Both the position numbers and the translations under genes were made by a program. A stretch of 64,000 nt of DNA, taken from contig NZ_BJLQ01000011.1 of assembly GCF_006538725.1 (NCBI RefSeq), positions 49,519 through 113,518 on the forward strand. The letters run 5' to 3'. Below are positions 17,751 through 26,751 of this stretch, piece after piece (the stretch's first letter is position 1; each line of letters begins with the position of its first letter). Origin of the DNA: Cellulomonas gelida. Its GTDB lineage: Bacteria > Actinomycetota > Actinomycetes > Actinomycetales > Cellulomonadaceae. The notes below the pieces were generated by a model. It was not told the DNA's origin. It made no database searches and saw only the letters and a list, made by a program, of their open reading frames with translations.

Positions 17751-19094
17751 GTGACAGGCGCGCACGGCGAGTTCACGTTCGTCGACCTCTTCGCAGGTAT
17801 TGGCGGCTTCGCCGTCGCCCTGAAGGGGCTTGGCGGGGAGTGCGTCGGGTCGGTCGAGGTCGACCGGAGGGCCGCCGCCGTCTACTCGCTGAACCACGGC
17901 GTCAACCCACTGGGCGACATCACGGAACTAGCGAACGAGGAGGTCGTCGCCTTCGGGCCTCACACCGTCCTTACAGCTGGGTTCCCCTGTCAGCCGTTCT
18001 CCAAGTCCGGAGCGCAGCTAGGCATGGACGAGGCTCGCGGAACTCTCTTCTGGAACATCCTCAAGATCGTCGAAGCGCGCCGGCCCCCAGTCTTGCTGCT
18101 TGAGAACGTTCGGAACCTTGCGGGCCCTAGGCACCGCCACGAGTGGGAGGTGATCGTCAAGTCACTGCGTGAAGCGGGGTACCACGTCTCGTCGCGCCCC
18201 GCCATCTTCTCGCCCCACCTTCTGCCGGCGGAGCTCGGCGGGAGGCCGCAGATCCGGGAGCGCGTCTTCATCACGGCGACGTACTGGCCCGAGCGCTCGG
18301 GGCAGGATCCCGCGCCGGTGGTGGAGAACCGCATGCTGCGGACCGACCCCTGGGACCTGGAGCTCGACCTCCCGCTGGACTCTCGCCGCTATATCCCGGG
18401 CTGTGAGGTGTCAGCGGAGGAGACCCGATGGATCGACGCTTGGGAGAACTTCCGCGAGCTGATCGTCGGGCGCCTGATGCGCGCGGCGCCCAGGGCCCAT
18501 CTCGACGAGGTGCGTCTCCCCGGATTCCCTGTCTGGATCGATGCTTGGGTCGACGAACGCGACCTCGTGATCCCCGGAGGCACTCCTCGGTGGAAGGAGA
18601 TCATTCTCCGGAAGAACGCGGCGTTCTACACGATGCACAGGGAAGCCCTCGACGCCTGGCTGGCATTGCATGGCGTCAGGTCGTTCCCGCCGTCACGCAG
18701 GAAGTTCGAGTGGCAGGCGCAGCAGGAGTCTTCGCTGTGGAACTGCGCGATCCAACTCCGGCCCTCAGGCATCCGCGCAAAACGGATGACTCACCTCCCG
18801 GCCCTGGTCGCGATCTCGCAGACGCCGATCCTCGGACCAAAGCGCCGGCGCCTTTCTGTGGCCGAGGCAGCGGCGCTGCAGGGCTTGCCACTCGACTTCA
18901 CGTTCGGGAGCCAGCCCGACTCCGCTTCGTACAAGCAGCTGGGTAACGGCGTGAACGTTGGAGTCGTACAGCATGTCCTACGTCAGCACGTCTTGAGGGA
19001 TCTCGACCGCATCCGGTTGATTGCGCCTGGGCTGGCGTCGGCGCTGGGGCTGGCCACAGTCGAGCCCGACGTGCTCGACACCGTCCTGGTGTGA
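17751..19094 (+). CDS. DNA (cytosine-5)-methyltransferase of the restriction-like operon
   Basis: A 447-residue C5 methyltransferase. Ordered motifs: I FVDLFAGIGGF (residue ~10), IV GFPCQPFSKSG with catalytic Cys80, VI LLLENVRNL, VIII RPQIRERVF, and the C-terminal IX/X pair with YKQLGNGVNVGV. The ~200 residues between VIII and IX would be the target-recognition domain; the site is not predictable. The GTG at 17751 has GAGGAG a few bases upstream, better than any start further up. It leads an operon of five closely spaced genes and would protect host DNA from the linked nucleases. Base use is less GC-extreme than the flanking chromosome, suggesting transfer. Confidence 0.93.
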   Translation: MTGAHGEFTFVDLFAGIGGFAVALKGLGGECVGSVEVDRRAAAVYSLNHGVNPLGDITELANEEVVAFGPHTVLTAGFPCQPFSKSGAQLGMDEARGTLFWNILKIVEARRPPVLLLENVRNLAGPRHRHEWEVIVKSLREAGYHVSSRPAIFSPHLLPAELGGRPQIRERVFITATYWPERSGQDPAPVVENRMLRTDPWDLELDLPLDSRRYIPGCEVSAEETRWIDAWENFRELIVGRLMRAAPRAHLDEVRLPGFPVWIDAWVDERDLVIPGGTPRWKEIILRKNAAFYTMHREALDAWLALHGVRSFPPSRRKFEWQAQQESSLWNCAIQLRPSGIRAKRMTHLPALVAISQTPILGPKRRRLSVAEAAALQGLPLDFTFGSQPDSASYKQLGNGVNVGVVQHVLRQHVLRDLDRIRLIAPGLASALGLATVEPDVLDTVLV

Positions 19095-19109
19095 CGAGGC
19101 TGACGACGG

Positions 19110-21362
19110 ATGACTTACGAGAGCGCGCGCACCAAGGCTGAGGCCGTCGCGCGCATGTACTTCCTCGGGAACCGGGTCGTCGAGCCGCTCGGTCCCGGGA
19201 GCAAGGAGAAGAAGTCTGCCCTCGTCGCGCTCGGGCGATTCGTACACCTCGACCTCGAAGACGTCCCGGGGAAGCACGAGTGCGCTCGCGCGATCGCAGA
19301 AGCGGTCGGCGTGCGATGGGATGAGAGCTGCGTCTCAGGCGGCGACACCGTGACGCTCGAGGGGCTCAACCGACTTGTCGACGGAGCCGTCGAAGCGCAC
19401 ATCAGGTCCGGCGCGCTCCCTGTACGTTCGCTGGTGCGAGACCTTGTTGGCTTGAACCCAGCGCCGCGCTGGGACGAAGTGGAGGACGACGACGTGCCTG
19501 AAGACTTCAGCGAGATCGAGCAGAATATTGCCGATGCCGTCGCCGAGCTCGCCTCGGGCGGCCCAGCGCCCCTGAAGGTCGATGCGGCACGCGCACCCTT
19601 TGCCTCAGGAGCAGCCATCAAGCTCGAGGATGGAAGCTGGCGTACGGCGCTGGCTGAGGTCCAGGGCTGGCTCCACCTCCCCGCCACCATCGACCAGTCG
19701 GACGCCGATCGGTTCGACCGCTCATTGGCGAGCCTCCTGAGCATGGACACGAGCGCCAGCATCGCTCCCGCGGATCTCTTCGAGCGCCTGCAGGAGAGAC
19801 TTGACCGCGCCGTCGATAACCGGCGCGCCTTTCAGGAGGCTCTCGACTCCGAGATGGACGGGTCGACGACGCTCGAGGCTGCGTCCAGTGCTTGGGAAGC
19901 CGCTTGGGACGAGGTCGAGGAGACCGAAGAGGCGGAGTCCAGTGGCCCGATCAGGGCGGAGGCCGCTACATGGCCCATTGCCCAGTTTCGCCAGTACGCC
20001 ATGGACGGGGAGATGGACCTCAACCCGTCCTATCAGCGCGCGGACGTCTGGCCTACCGGCGACGCGCAGTTGCTGATCGAGTCGGTCCTTCGAGGTATCC
20101 CGCTCCCATCGGTCATCCTGCTCCAACGCAACACGGACGAGGGCGATCGCTACGAGATCGTCGACGGCAAGCAGCGATTGACATCCCTGCTGCGTTTCAC
20201 GGCTGCACACCCGAAGGCGCTGGCCACGGTCCGGACGAAAGCCCAAGAGTGGGGCGAGTCTCCGGAGGACATGCTCGAGCAGTTCACCGGCGACTATCCG
20301 AAGTTCAGGAAGACCTGGCGCAGGCACGAGGCGACGAACCTTAGCGCCAAACAGGAGAAGGAGCTCTACTTCCCGTTCCATCTCCGGAAGACGGATGCCC
20401 CGACTCTCAGCGGTGACCTCGAGCAACTCCGCGGCCGCTACTACTCCGAGATCAAGCCGCTGGCGATCCAAGTCGGGAATGCCAAGAAGAAGATCCGGGC
20501 GCTGTTCGAGGAAGTCTCGGACTACAGAATTCCCGTGATCGTCTACTACGAGGCAAGTAGTCGGCAGATCCACGAGGTCTTCAGCCTCTATAACAAGCAG
20601 GGCAAGCACCTGAACGCCGAGGAGATACGCAACGCGGCTTTCCACGAGCTCGATTTCATGCGGGCGTTGCTGGCCACGGGGGGCGACACGGATGGCATCG
20701 ACCGGGTCGCGCCCTTCCTCGCGCCGGTATGGGATGACGTGCAGTCCACGGGTCGGGCACTCGCCAACCCGAACGGGCCGTACGCCATGCCTGACGCCGG
20801 TTACAAGCGCACCAAGGCGCTGTCTTGGGTCGCTGCGGCACTCCTCATGGAGGACGAGAACGCCTCGACCCGCTCGACCACTGCCCACGTGAACAATCTT
20901 CTGAAGCGGATCGAGCGCGACGCGACGGACCCGCTTCGTGACCCGGCAAGAGTCGCGCGCGCCATGGTCCTGCTGGACGCTGCCATGGATGCGCACCAAG
21001 CCGCGCCCCCGGAGATCTGGTCGAAGAAGTTCCGAGGGTCGCAGGCGCGGTGGCAGGAGCTCCAGCTGGTGGCGTCTCTCTTGGCTCTCGCTGCCGCGAG
21101 CGTAGTGCTCGATCGCGAGCTGTCGGACAGGGTAGATGAGCGTGCCGAGGAGTTGCGTGCCGTGTCGGAGCGGTGGGCGCGGCCGACGAAGTCGCAGTCG
21201 CGTGAGCAATGGCAGTTCATCGGCGGTGTCGTCCGCGAGTTCCTCGAGGTGCTCGACGTGGATGCCGCCGAGACGGACCGTGCGGTCCGGAGTGCATTCG
21301 GCAGCTCCGGTCTCGCGGCGCTCGTCACGCTGCCTCAACTGCCGGAGTGGCCCTCGCGATGA
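19110..21362 (+). CDS. DUF262 (GmrSD/ParB-like) protein with novel N-terminal region
   Basis: A 750-residue protein. Residues ~290-480 carry the DUF262 core: LNPSYQRADVWPTGDAQLLI near 303, IPLPSVILLQR, and the catalytic-type IVDGKQRLTSLLRF near 350; FSLYNKQGKHLNAEEIRNA near 490 is the usual second DUF262 block. Such ParB/Srx-fold domains act as NTP-dependent nucleases or regulators in type IV systems (GmrS, BrxU). The first ~285 residues are acidic, helical and unrecognised; the last ~230 are helical. It starts 15 bases after the methylase stop and its own stop overlaps the Z1 gene (ATGA), so it is an integral part of the operon. Confidence 0.8.
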   Translation: MTYESARTKAEAVARMYFLGNRVVEPLGPGSKEKKSALVALGRFVHLDLEDVPGKHECARAIAEAVGVRWDESCVSGGDTVTLEGLNRLVDGAVEAHIRSGALPVRSLVRDLVGLNPAPRWDEVEDDDVPEDFSEIEQNIADAVAELASGGPAPLKVDAARAPFASGAAIKLEDGSWRTALAEVQGWLHLPATIDQSDADRFDRSLASLLSMDTSASIAPADLFERLQERLDRAVDNRRAFQEALDSEMDGSTTLEAASSAWEAAWDEVEETEEAESSGPIRAEAATWPIAQFRQYAMDGEMDLNPSYQRADVWPTGDAQLLIESVLRGIPLPSVILLQRNTDEGDRYEIVDGKQRLTSLLRFTAAHPKALATVRTKAQEWGESPEDMLEQFTGDYPKFRKTWRRHEATNLSAKQEKELYFPFHLRKTDAPTLSGDLEQLRGRYYSEIKPLAIQVGNAKKKIRALFEEVSDYRIPVIVYYEASSRQIHEVFSLYNKQGKHLNAEEIRNAAFHELDFMRALLATGGDTDGIDRVAPFLAPVWDDVQSTGRALANPNGPYAMPDAGYKRTKALSWVAAALLMEDENASTRSTTAHVNNLLKRIERDATDPLRDPARVARAMVLLDAAMDAHQAAPPEIWSKKFRGSQARWQELQLVASLLALAAASVVLDRELSDRVDERAEELRAVSERWARPTKSQSREQWQFIGGVVREFLEVLDVDAAETDRAVRSAFGSSGLAALVTLPQLPEWPSR

Positions 21363-24157
21363 CGGCGAGCGAGTCCGAGACCATCCGATTGGCTCGCTCC
21401 CCCCAGGGCTGGCTTGCCGACTACGAGAACGCGCTCGTAGCGAGCGGGCTGGGTGAGATCAGCAGGCAGGTGATCCTCGAGGACGCTCGGTACATAGCCG
21501 ATCAGGCGGCGTTCGATGCAGCCGACTCCCGCTGGCACGCCTCACGCGTCCGGACCGGTGCTGTCATGGGAGCTGTCCAGTCCGGCAAAACGGCGTCGAT
21601 GATCGGCGTCGTCGCGCGCAGTCTGGACAACGGTGTCAACGTCGTGGTCGTGCTCGCAGGTACACAGGTTTCGCTCTGGCAGCAGAGCCTCAATCGAATC
21701 CAGGCTCAGCTCGACGGCGGCGCCCGGCCCATGCTTCGTCGCCTGTTCCTGCCGAACCCAGACACCATCGGCGCGGAGCGTCGCGCAGGCCCGGCTGCTG
21801 CGTACGGCGTCGCCGAAGGACAGGCACGGCGCGCCCTGGAGCGCGGCAGGCCGATCATCTTCGTCGCGATGAAGCAGGTCGACCACCTGTTGCACCTAGG
21901 ACAGGTGCTCCACAAGACCATCTATCCGGCGGCTGAGGCCGCAGGAGTGCCGGTCCGCCTCCTCGTCGTGGACGACGAGGCGGACGACTCGTCGGTGGCG
22001 GACGACGGAGTCCCGTGGGGAGTCGGCGACCTCGATGAGTACAAGCAGATCCCTCGACGGATCGTCGACCTGTGGGAGGCGAGGAACGAGCCTGGGCGAA
22101 CGGTGTCCGGCAACGTCTTCGCTACCTACGTCGCCTACACCGCGACTCCGCAGGCGAACTTCCTCCAGGACCCGCAGAACCCACTGTCGCCACGCGACTT
22201 CGTCGCGTCCCTGCGCACTCCTGGGCCCCGTGGCGGCGTCGAGCCACGGGAGCTCACGTACCGCGTGGAAGAGGGATTGACGGGTTGGTACACGGGCGCT
22301 GATGTGTTCTACGGCGCTCTGGCGAACGTGCTCTGCGTGGCCGAGCGGCCGGGTCGCCGAGAGCCGCTCGACGTCCAGGCCGACAGGCCGACGGTGGCCA
22401 ACGGGACTCCCAACGGCATCGATGTCGACGAGATCGTCGACGCGACCCGTGCATTCTTGGTCGCCTCAGCCATCAGGCTCAGCAGGTCGCCGGACCGTCT
22501 CGGCCCGGCTTCCGCGAGACCGCGCACGTTCCCTTCAAGGGACGACGCGGTGCGAGGCGTCGCGGCGGTGAGCTCCATGCTGATCCACCCATCGTCGGCC
22601 ATGGAGTCTCACTTCGAGGTTGCCGCGCGCCTTCAGTCGTGGTGGGACGGCCCGAGCGGTGAACCAGGGGCCGGTGTGCTCTCTGACCTCCTCGACGATG
22701 AGACGGCTTGGCTGCCGTGGCTCGAGAGCTTTCAGGCGTCCCGCGACGCGGTCGCGTCGGGCGTCGACGACTTCGGAGCGGTCTCGGGTCGGCGACACGT
22801 CCCGGCCTGGGACGAGGTCAAACACCTGATCGAGACGGAGATCGTTCCCGGCACCTCGGTCGCGGTCGTCAACAGCGACCCGAATGCCGACGAGCGACCG
22901 TCGTACGAACCGTCCTACGACGGAGCGTGTTGGCATGCCCCCCGCAACCACTCGACGATCTTTGTGTCGGGTAACGTGATGTCGCGGGGACTAACGCTCG
23001 AAGGGCTGCTCACCACGCTCTTCACGCGTCGGTCATCCGCCCCGCTCGCAGACACTCAGATGCAGATGCAGCGGTGGTTCGGCTACCGCGGCGCCTACAT
23101 CGATCTCTGTCGAGTGTTCCTATCACGAGCCCAGCTGGAGCTGTTCACCCGGTACGCCGACGCAGACCATGCGCTGAGGTCACAGGTACTCGCAGCCATG
23201 CAGTCGTCGGGGGTGCTGCCAGACTTCACCGTGCTTCAGGGACACGCGTTCCAGGCGACGGGGAAGATCTCAGGCCTCACGGGGAAGCAGCTCCGACCCG
23301 GTTCGCGCCCGTTCGTCCGACACCTCAACCCCCCCGGCGAGACGGACGACAACGTGGCGCTCGTCGCTGAGTTCTTCCTCGGTCGGTCGGCTACTGGCAA
23401 CGTCTCGGGTGACCGCCGGGGACTCGTCAGTCTCGACACGCTCTCTCTCCTCGAGTGCGCCGATCTCCTGGATCAGTTGCGTTACCACGACCACGCTGCC
23501 GTAGCCGCAGAGGCGGACCGTTGGCGTGCAGCCGAGCGTCAGGTATCCCTCTCGCGTGGCGATCCGGAGTTTCCGCTCTACCGAGCGCCGGCAAGCTCTG
23601 GGCTGAGTGAGGAGCTGGGCAGTCGCTCGCCCTATGCCATCGCGGCGTACCTCCGCCTGTGGTCGGCGTGCCTCGATCGCAATGTGCGAGGGCTCCTTAC
23701 GGATGACACGCCCCCTCAGCGCTGGTCGCTACTGAACCTTGACATGAAGCGTGCGAACCAACCGCGATTCCGCATCGGCGTCCGGTTCGGTGCGGCGCCC
23801 CCGGTGAAGGCAGGACCGTTCGCGGCGCTCGGTGAAGCGATGCGGCTGGAGGTCCGTCCCATGGCGCGGCGGTCGCACGCCACCGGGGAGCTCGCCGCGG
23901 AATGGGGCTCGCGCAAGCCAACGGACAGCGGCTATGTCGGTGACGACCTGTTCGACGCGACGGTCCTGGGCCTCAACTTCGCGGTGCATCCCGACGGATC
24001 ACGGATGGAAGGCGCGCCTGGGCTCGTCCTCTTCCACCTCGTCCACCGGGAGGCGGGCGACGGGATCGCCGTCGGGCTGAGTATCCCGAGTGGCGGCCCT
24101 GATCACACAGAAGCAGTCAGCCCTGCACGTCGAAGGGGGACGCCCTATGCCGAGTGA
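21359..24157 (+). CDS. Z1-domain superfamily II-type ATPase
   Basis: A 932-residue protein of the Z1 family, helicase-like P-loop ATPases found in restriction-type defence operons. The N-terminal domain has Walker A GAVQSGKTAS near residue 71 and Walker B RLLVVDDEADDSS near 200. The second lobe, which defines Z1, has IFVSGNVMSRGLTLEGLLTT, TQMQMQRWFGYRGAY and LCRVFLS (motif V/VI-like arginines). It is expected to translocate on or remodel DNA for the linked nuclease. It overlaps both neighbours (4 bp upstream, 11 bp downstream), supporting one polycistronic mRNA and co-folding. Confidence 0.9.
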   Translation: MTASESETIRLARSPQGWLADYENALVASGLGEISRQVILEDARYIADQAAFDAADSRWHASRVRTGAVMGAVQSGKTASMIGVVARSLDNGVNVVVVLAGTQVSLWQQSLNRIQAQLDGGARPMLRRLFLPNPDTIGAERRAGPAAAYGVAEGQARRALERGRPIIFVAMKQVDHLLHLGQVLHKTIYPAAEAAGVPVRLLVVDDEADDSSVADDGVPWGVGDLDEYKQIPRRIVDLWEARNEPGRTVSGNVFATYVAYTATPQANFLQDPQNPLSPRDFVASLRTPGPRGGVEPRELTYRVEEGLTGWYTGADVFYGALANVLCVAERPGRREPLDVQADRPTVANGTPNGIDVDEIVDATRAFLVASAIRLSRSPDRLGPASARPRTFPSRDDAVRGVAAVSSMLIHPSSAMESHFEVAARLQSWWDGPSGEPGAGVLSDLLDDETAWLPWLESFQASRDAVASGVDDFGAVSGRRHVPAWDEVKHLIETEIVPGTSVAVVNSDPNADERPSYEPSYDGACWHAPRNHSTIFVSGNVMSRGLTLEGLLTTLFTRRSSAPLADTQMQMQRWFGYRGAYIDLCRVFLSRAQLELFTRYADADHALRSQVLAAMQSSGVLPDFTVLQGHAFQATGKISGLTGKQLRPGSRPFVRHLNPPGETDDNVALVAEFFLGRSATGNVSGDRRGLVSLDTLSLLECADLLDQLRYHDHAAVAAEADRWRAAERQVSLSRGDPEFPLYRAPASSGLSEELGSRSPYAIAAYLRLWSACLDRNVRGLLTDDTPPQRWSLLNLDMKRANQPRFRIGVRFGAAPPVKAGPFAALGEAMRLEVRPMARRSHATGELAAEWGSRKPTDSGYVGDDLFDATVLGLNFAVHPDGSRMEGAPGLVLFHLVHREAGDGIAVGLSIPSGGPDHTEAVSPARRRGTPYAE

Positions 24158-25196
24158 GCCCGTCACATTCGAGTCGCTGCGTCACGAGTTGACGAGTGCG
24201 ACTGCCGCCATCGCTGCTGACGAGAGGCGCATCTCGTGGGTTGGGACGAAGCGTCGAATCGCGATCTCCCGGGACGCGACAGGGCAACTCGAGATCTTTC
24301 TCGTAGGCGGCCCGCTCGTCGCCCGCGAGCGGGCCGTGAGGGAGCGGCTCGTGCACGACTCCTGGGTAACTGCCGGAGGTAACCTGCTCTCTGCGAACCG
24401 TCTTCGCCTTCCTCCAGGTGAGCACTACGACGCGATCGGCGCGACCCTTCTCCTCGAGCTCATCGACAAGGGCTACGAGTCCGGCCCGGACGCGGCCTTC
24501 CGTCGCACCGAGCCCCTCGTCGCGCTGGCACTCGAGCCAGCGCACGCGGAGAACGCGGTACTCACGGGCCTGGGCGGAGAGCTGTACACGTTTGCCGCCA
24601 TGATTAGGGCGGACTTCGCCGCGGCCGAGTTGTGTCTGGATGCCTGGCAAGGATGGCGGCGCTCGAGTCGCGACTTCCAGCTCGGTGCTCGAGGGGTTGA
24701 GGTCAAGACGTCCACGACAAGCGCCAGCAGGCATCACGTCCAGGGCTGGTACCAGGTCGAGCCCGGCGTTGCCGCGGACGGGACTGTCGAGACTGAGTTG
24801 CACTTGCTCTCGATCGGGATCAGGTGGCTCGCGACTGGCTCCGCGGGCATGACGATCGAGTCCTTGGTGAAGGACATCCTGATAGCACTGCCCGCTAGCC
24901 GCCGAGCACCGTTCCTTGACGCGGTACGCGGGTACGCCGGCGCCGCGCTTGCCCTTGACCACGACGGCACCGCCGGGCAGACATCCCTGCGGCGCCCATT
25001 CATTCCGACGTATGAGCGGTTGTATGACCTTGCGGACAAGCGCATCTCGATACCGGTCTCTGCCGACTTCACGCCTTTCGTAGACGTGGTCACGGACTCG
25101 GTCTCCTTTGTGATCGAGCTTCCCGACCAGGTCCGCGGGGACCGGAATCCGGTGGTGGGCATGCACTCGATAATGTCCCGGCTGTTCGCGGCGTAG
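24147..25196 (+). CDS. PD-(D/E)XK nuclease-motif protein (DUF4420 type)
   Basis: A 349-residue predicted restriction endonuclease of the family that accompanies Z1 ATPases. The catalytic signature is RDFQLGARGVEVKTSTTSAS, with Asp176 and the pair Glu185/Lys187, preceded by the helix GELYTFAAMI. The N-terminal ~110 residues and the C-terminal third are family-specific and presumably contact DNA or the ATPase. The ATG at 24147 has AAGGGGGA 6 bases upstream and overlaps the Z1 gene by 11 bases. Together with the DUF262 protein and Vsr homologue this gives the operon up to three nuclease activities. Confidence 0.85.
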   Translation: MPSEPVTFESLRHELTSATAAIAADERRISWVGTKRRIAISRDATGQLEIFLVGGPLVARERAVRERLVHDSWVTAGGNLLSANRLRLPPGEHYDAIGATLLLELIDKGYESGPDAAFRRTEPLVALALEPAHAENAVLTGLGGELYTFAAMIRADFAAAELCLDAWQGWRRSSRDFQLGARGVEVKTSTTSASRHHVQGWYQVEPGVAADGTVETELHLLSIGIRWLATGSAGMTIESLVKDILIALPASRRAPFLDAVRGYAGAALALDHDGTAGQTSLRRPFIPTYERLYDLADKRISIPVSADFTPFVDVVTDSVSFVIELPDQVRGDRNPVVGMHSIMSRLFAA

Positions 25197-25213
25197 TCGT
25201 CGCCGTCCCGCCG

Positions 25214-25771
25214 GTGGACCCGCCCGTCAACCGTCATAGCCGCTCCACTCCTTCAGCGAAGGAGAGTGCCATCGCCACGTTCACGGTGCCTCGTCATCCC
25301 GGCTCGTCGGGCAGATCAGCCTCTATCCGCATGTCTGCGGCTCGACGCCGTGACACCAAGCCCGAGATGCTACTGCGTCGAGAACTGCATCGACGGGGGC
25401 GGCGGTTCCGCGTGGTTCTTCGTGTGTCGAGCAGCAGGAGGCGCACTATCGACATCGCTTTCACGCGCTCTCGGCTCGCAGTCTTCGTGGATGGCTGCTT
25501 CTGGCACGGTTGTCCTCATCACGGAACCCTTCCCGCCACGAACGGCGAGTGGTGGGCGGCAAAACTCAAGGCCAACCGAGACAGGGATGCGGACACCAAC
25601 CGGCTCCTCAAGGAAGCGGCATGGACGGTACTGCGTATCTGGGAGCATGTTCCAGCCGATCAGGCCGCCGACCTCGTTGAGCGAGTTCTCGCTGAGATCG
25701 CGGGAGAACAGGTCGCCCGTCGTGGCCCCGCAGCGTCTGCGAGAGCAGCCTCGACCGACCGCGCTCGCTAG
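25214..25771 (+). CDS. vsr: Vsr-type very short patch repair endonuclease
   Basis: A protein of up to 185 residues in the Vsr family, which nicks beside T:G mismatches formed by deamination of 5-methylcytosine, or acts as an accessory restriction nuclease. Visible: RMSAARRRDTKPEMLLRREL (DNA-binding helix), IDIAFTRSRLAVFVDGCFWH (catalytic Asp and the FxDGCFWHGCPHH zinc/metal segment), NGEWWAAKLKANRDRD and LRIWEH. GTG 25214 is the longest start but lacks a ribosome site; GTG 25286 would give a more family-like length. Its presence next to a C5 methylase is the expected pairing. It closes the operon. Confidence 0.87.
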   Translation: MDPPVNRHSRSTPSAKESAIATFTVPRHPGSSGRSASIRMSAARRRDTKPEMLLRRELHRRGRRFRVVLRVSSSRRRTIDIAFTRSRLAVFVDGCFWHGCPHHGTLPATNGEWWAAKLKANRDRDADTNRLLKEAAWTVLRIWEHVPADQAADLVERVLAEIAGEQVARRGPAASARAASTDRAR

Positions 25772-25869
25772 ACCCCCGGGCCCAGCGACGCGGAGCTGCC
25801 GGAACGATGATGGTGAGCACTTGATCAGTGCGACCTTTGCCGCGAGCGCCCGCGGCGTGTCGGTGAGAG

Positions 25870-26751
25870 CTAAGGCGTGCGCAGCATCTCGGCCAGGGTC
25901 CACTGGTGGACCGGGAGGGGGCGGGTTGCTGCGCAGGTGGAGAGCAGGGGGTCTGACTGCGTCTCGACGAGGCGCACCGTGATCGGTCCGTCGGGGGTGC
26001 TCAGCTGCACCGACCAGCCGTCGGCGGTGAGCGACTCGTGGAGCGGGGCGAAGGCGTCGAGGGTGTCGTCGCCGAGATCGGCGCGGGCGAAGTGCTGCGC
26101 GGCCTGGACCGGGTGGGAGTAGGCGCTGCGGCCGCGCAGGAACCGCGGGTCGACGCGTCCGGCCAGGTAGGCGTCGACGATCGCGACCGCGTCCCCGTCG
26201 TCGGCCCAGCCGTAGTACAGGCCGTGGGGGAGCAGCACCATCGTGCCGGCGAACCGGTCTCCGCCCAGGTGCGAGCACTCCCAGGTCTCCTCGGGGTAGG
26301 CCGCGGCGAGGCGCGCGGCGACGACGCGCCCGCGCACCGCGCAGCACTGGTCGTGGCGGCCGTGCGCGCAGACGGCGAGCACCGGGCGGTCGGACGGGGT
26401 GCCCGCAGACCCGTCGAGGGGGACGTCCAGCAGCTCGCGCTCGTCGTCGACCCGCCCCCACCGCACCGACTCCCGGCCCGGGCGGGAGTCGACCAGCGCC
26501 CACCGCGTCCCCTCCTGGGTCACGCGGCGCCCGGGCCGCCGGATGGCGAGCGGCCGGATACCGGCACCCTCGATCCGGTGGACGAGCGCGCGGCCCAGCG
26601 TGGGGTCGAACGGCGGGTCCAGCAGGGCGTGCCGGCCCCACCCCGCCTGGTTCTCGACGAGGAACCAGCGGTCGCCGTGCGAGCCGGTGGCCACGAGCGA
26701 GTCCTGGCGTGCGCGGGCGCCGTCGCTGCACGGCACCCACGCGTCGTTCAC
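25870..26751 (-). CDS. Sucrase/ferredoxin-like thioredoxin-fold Fe-S protein
   Basis: A 293-residue member of the sucrase/ferredoxin-like family, which has a thioredoxin fold that holds a [2Fe-2S] cluster. The N-terminal VPCSDGARA supplies one Cys; the cluster segment is VCAHGRHDQCCAVRG, and WECSHLGGDRFAGTMVLLPH follows with the conserved His. The C-terminal ~100 residues (AYLAGRVDPRFLRGRSAYSH onward) are typical of bacterial members. The GTG start overlaps the stop of the JmjC gene by four bases (GTGA). The likely role is electron supply or cluster chemistry for the oxygenase beside it, or for an undiscovered reaction on the repeat peptide; that is inference. Confidence 0.88.
   Translation of the reverse strand: MNDAWVPCSDGARARQDSLVATGSHGDRWFLVENQAGWGRHALLDPPFDPTLGRALVHRIEGAGIRPLAIRRPGRRVTQEGTRWALVDSRPGRESVRWGRVDDERELLDVPLDGSAGTPSDRPVLAVCAHGRHDQCCAVRGRVVAARLAAAYPEETWECSHLGGDRFAGTMVLLPHGLYYGWADDGDAVAIVDAYLAGRVDPRFLRGRSAYSHPVQAAQHFARADLGDDTLDAFAPLHESLTADGWSVQLSTPDGPITVRLVETQSDPLLSTCAATRPLPVHQWTLAEMLRTP

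Noticed and set aside
16651..25869. Integrase, transposase, tRNA or att direct repeats flanking the defence island
   Set aside because: None could be found by eye at either edge, so no mobile element is called.
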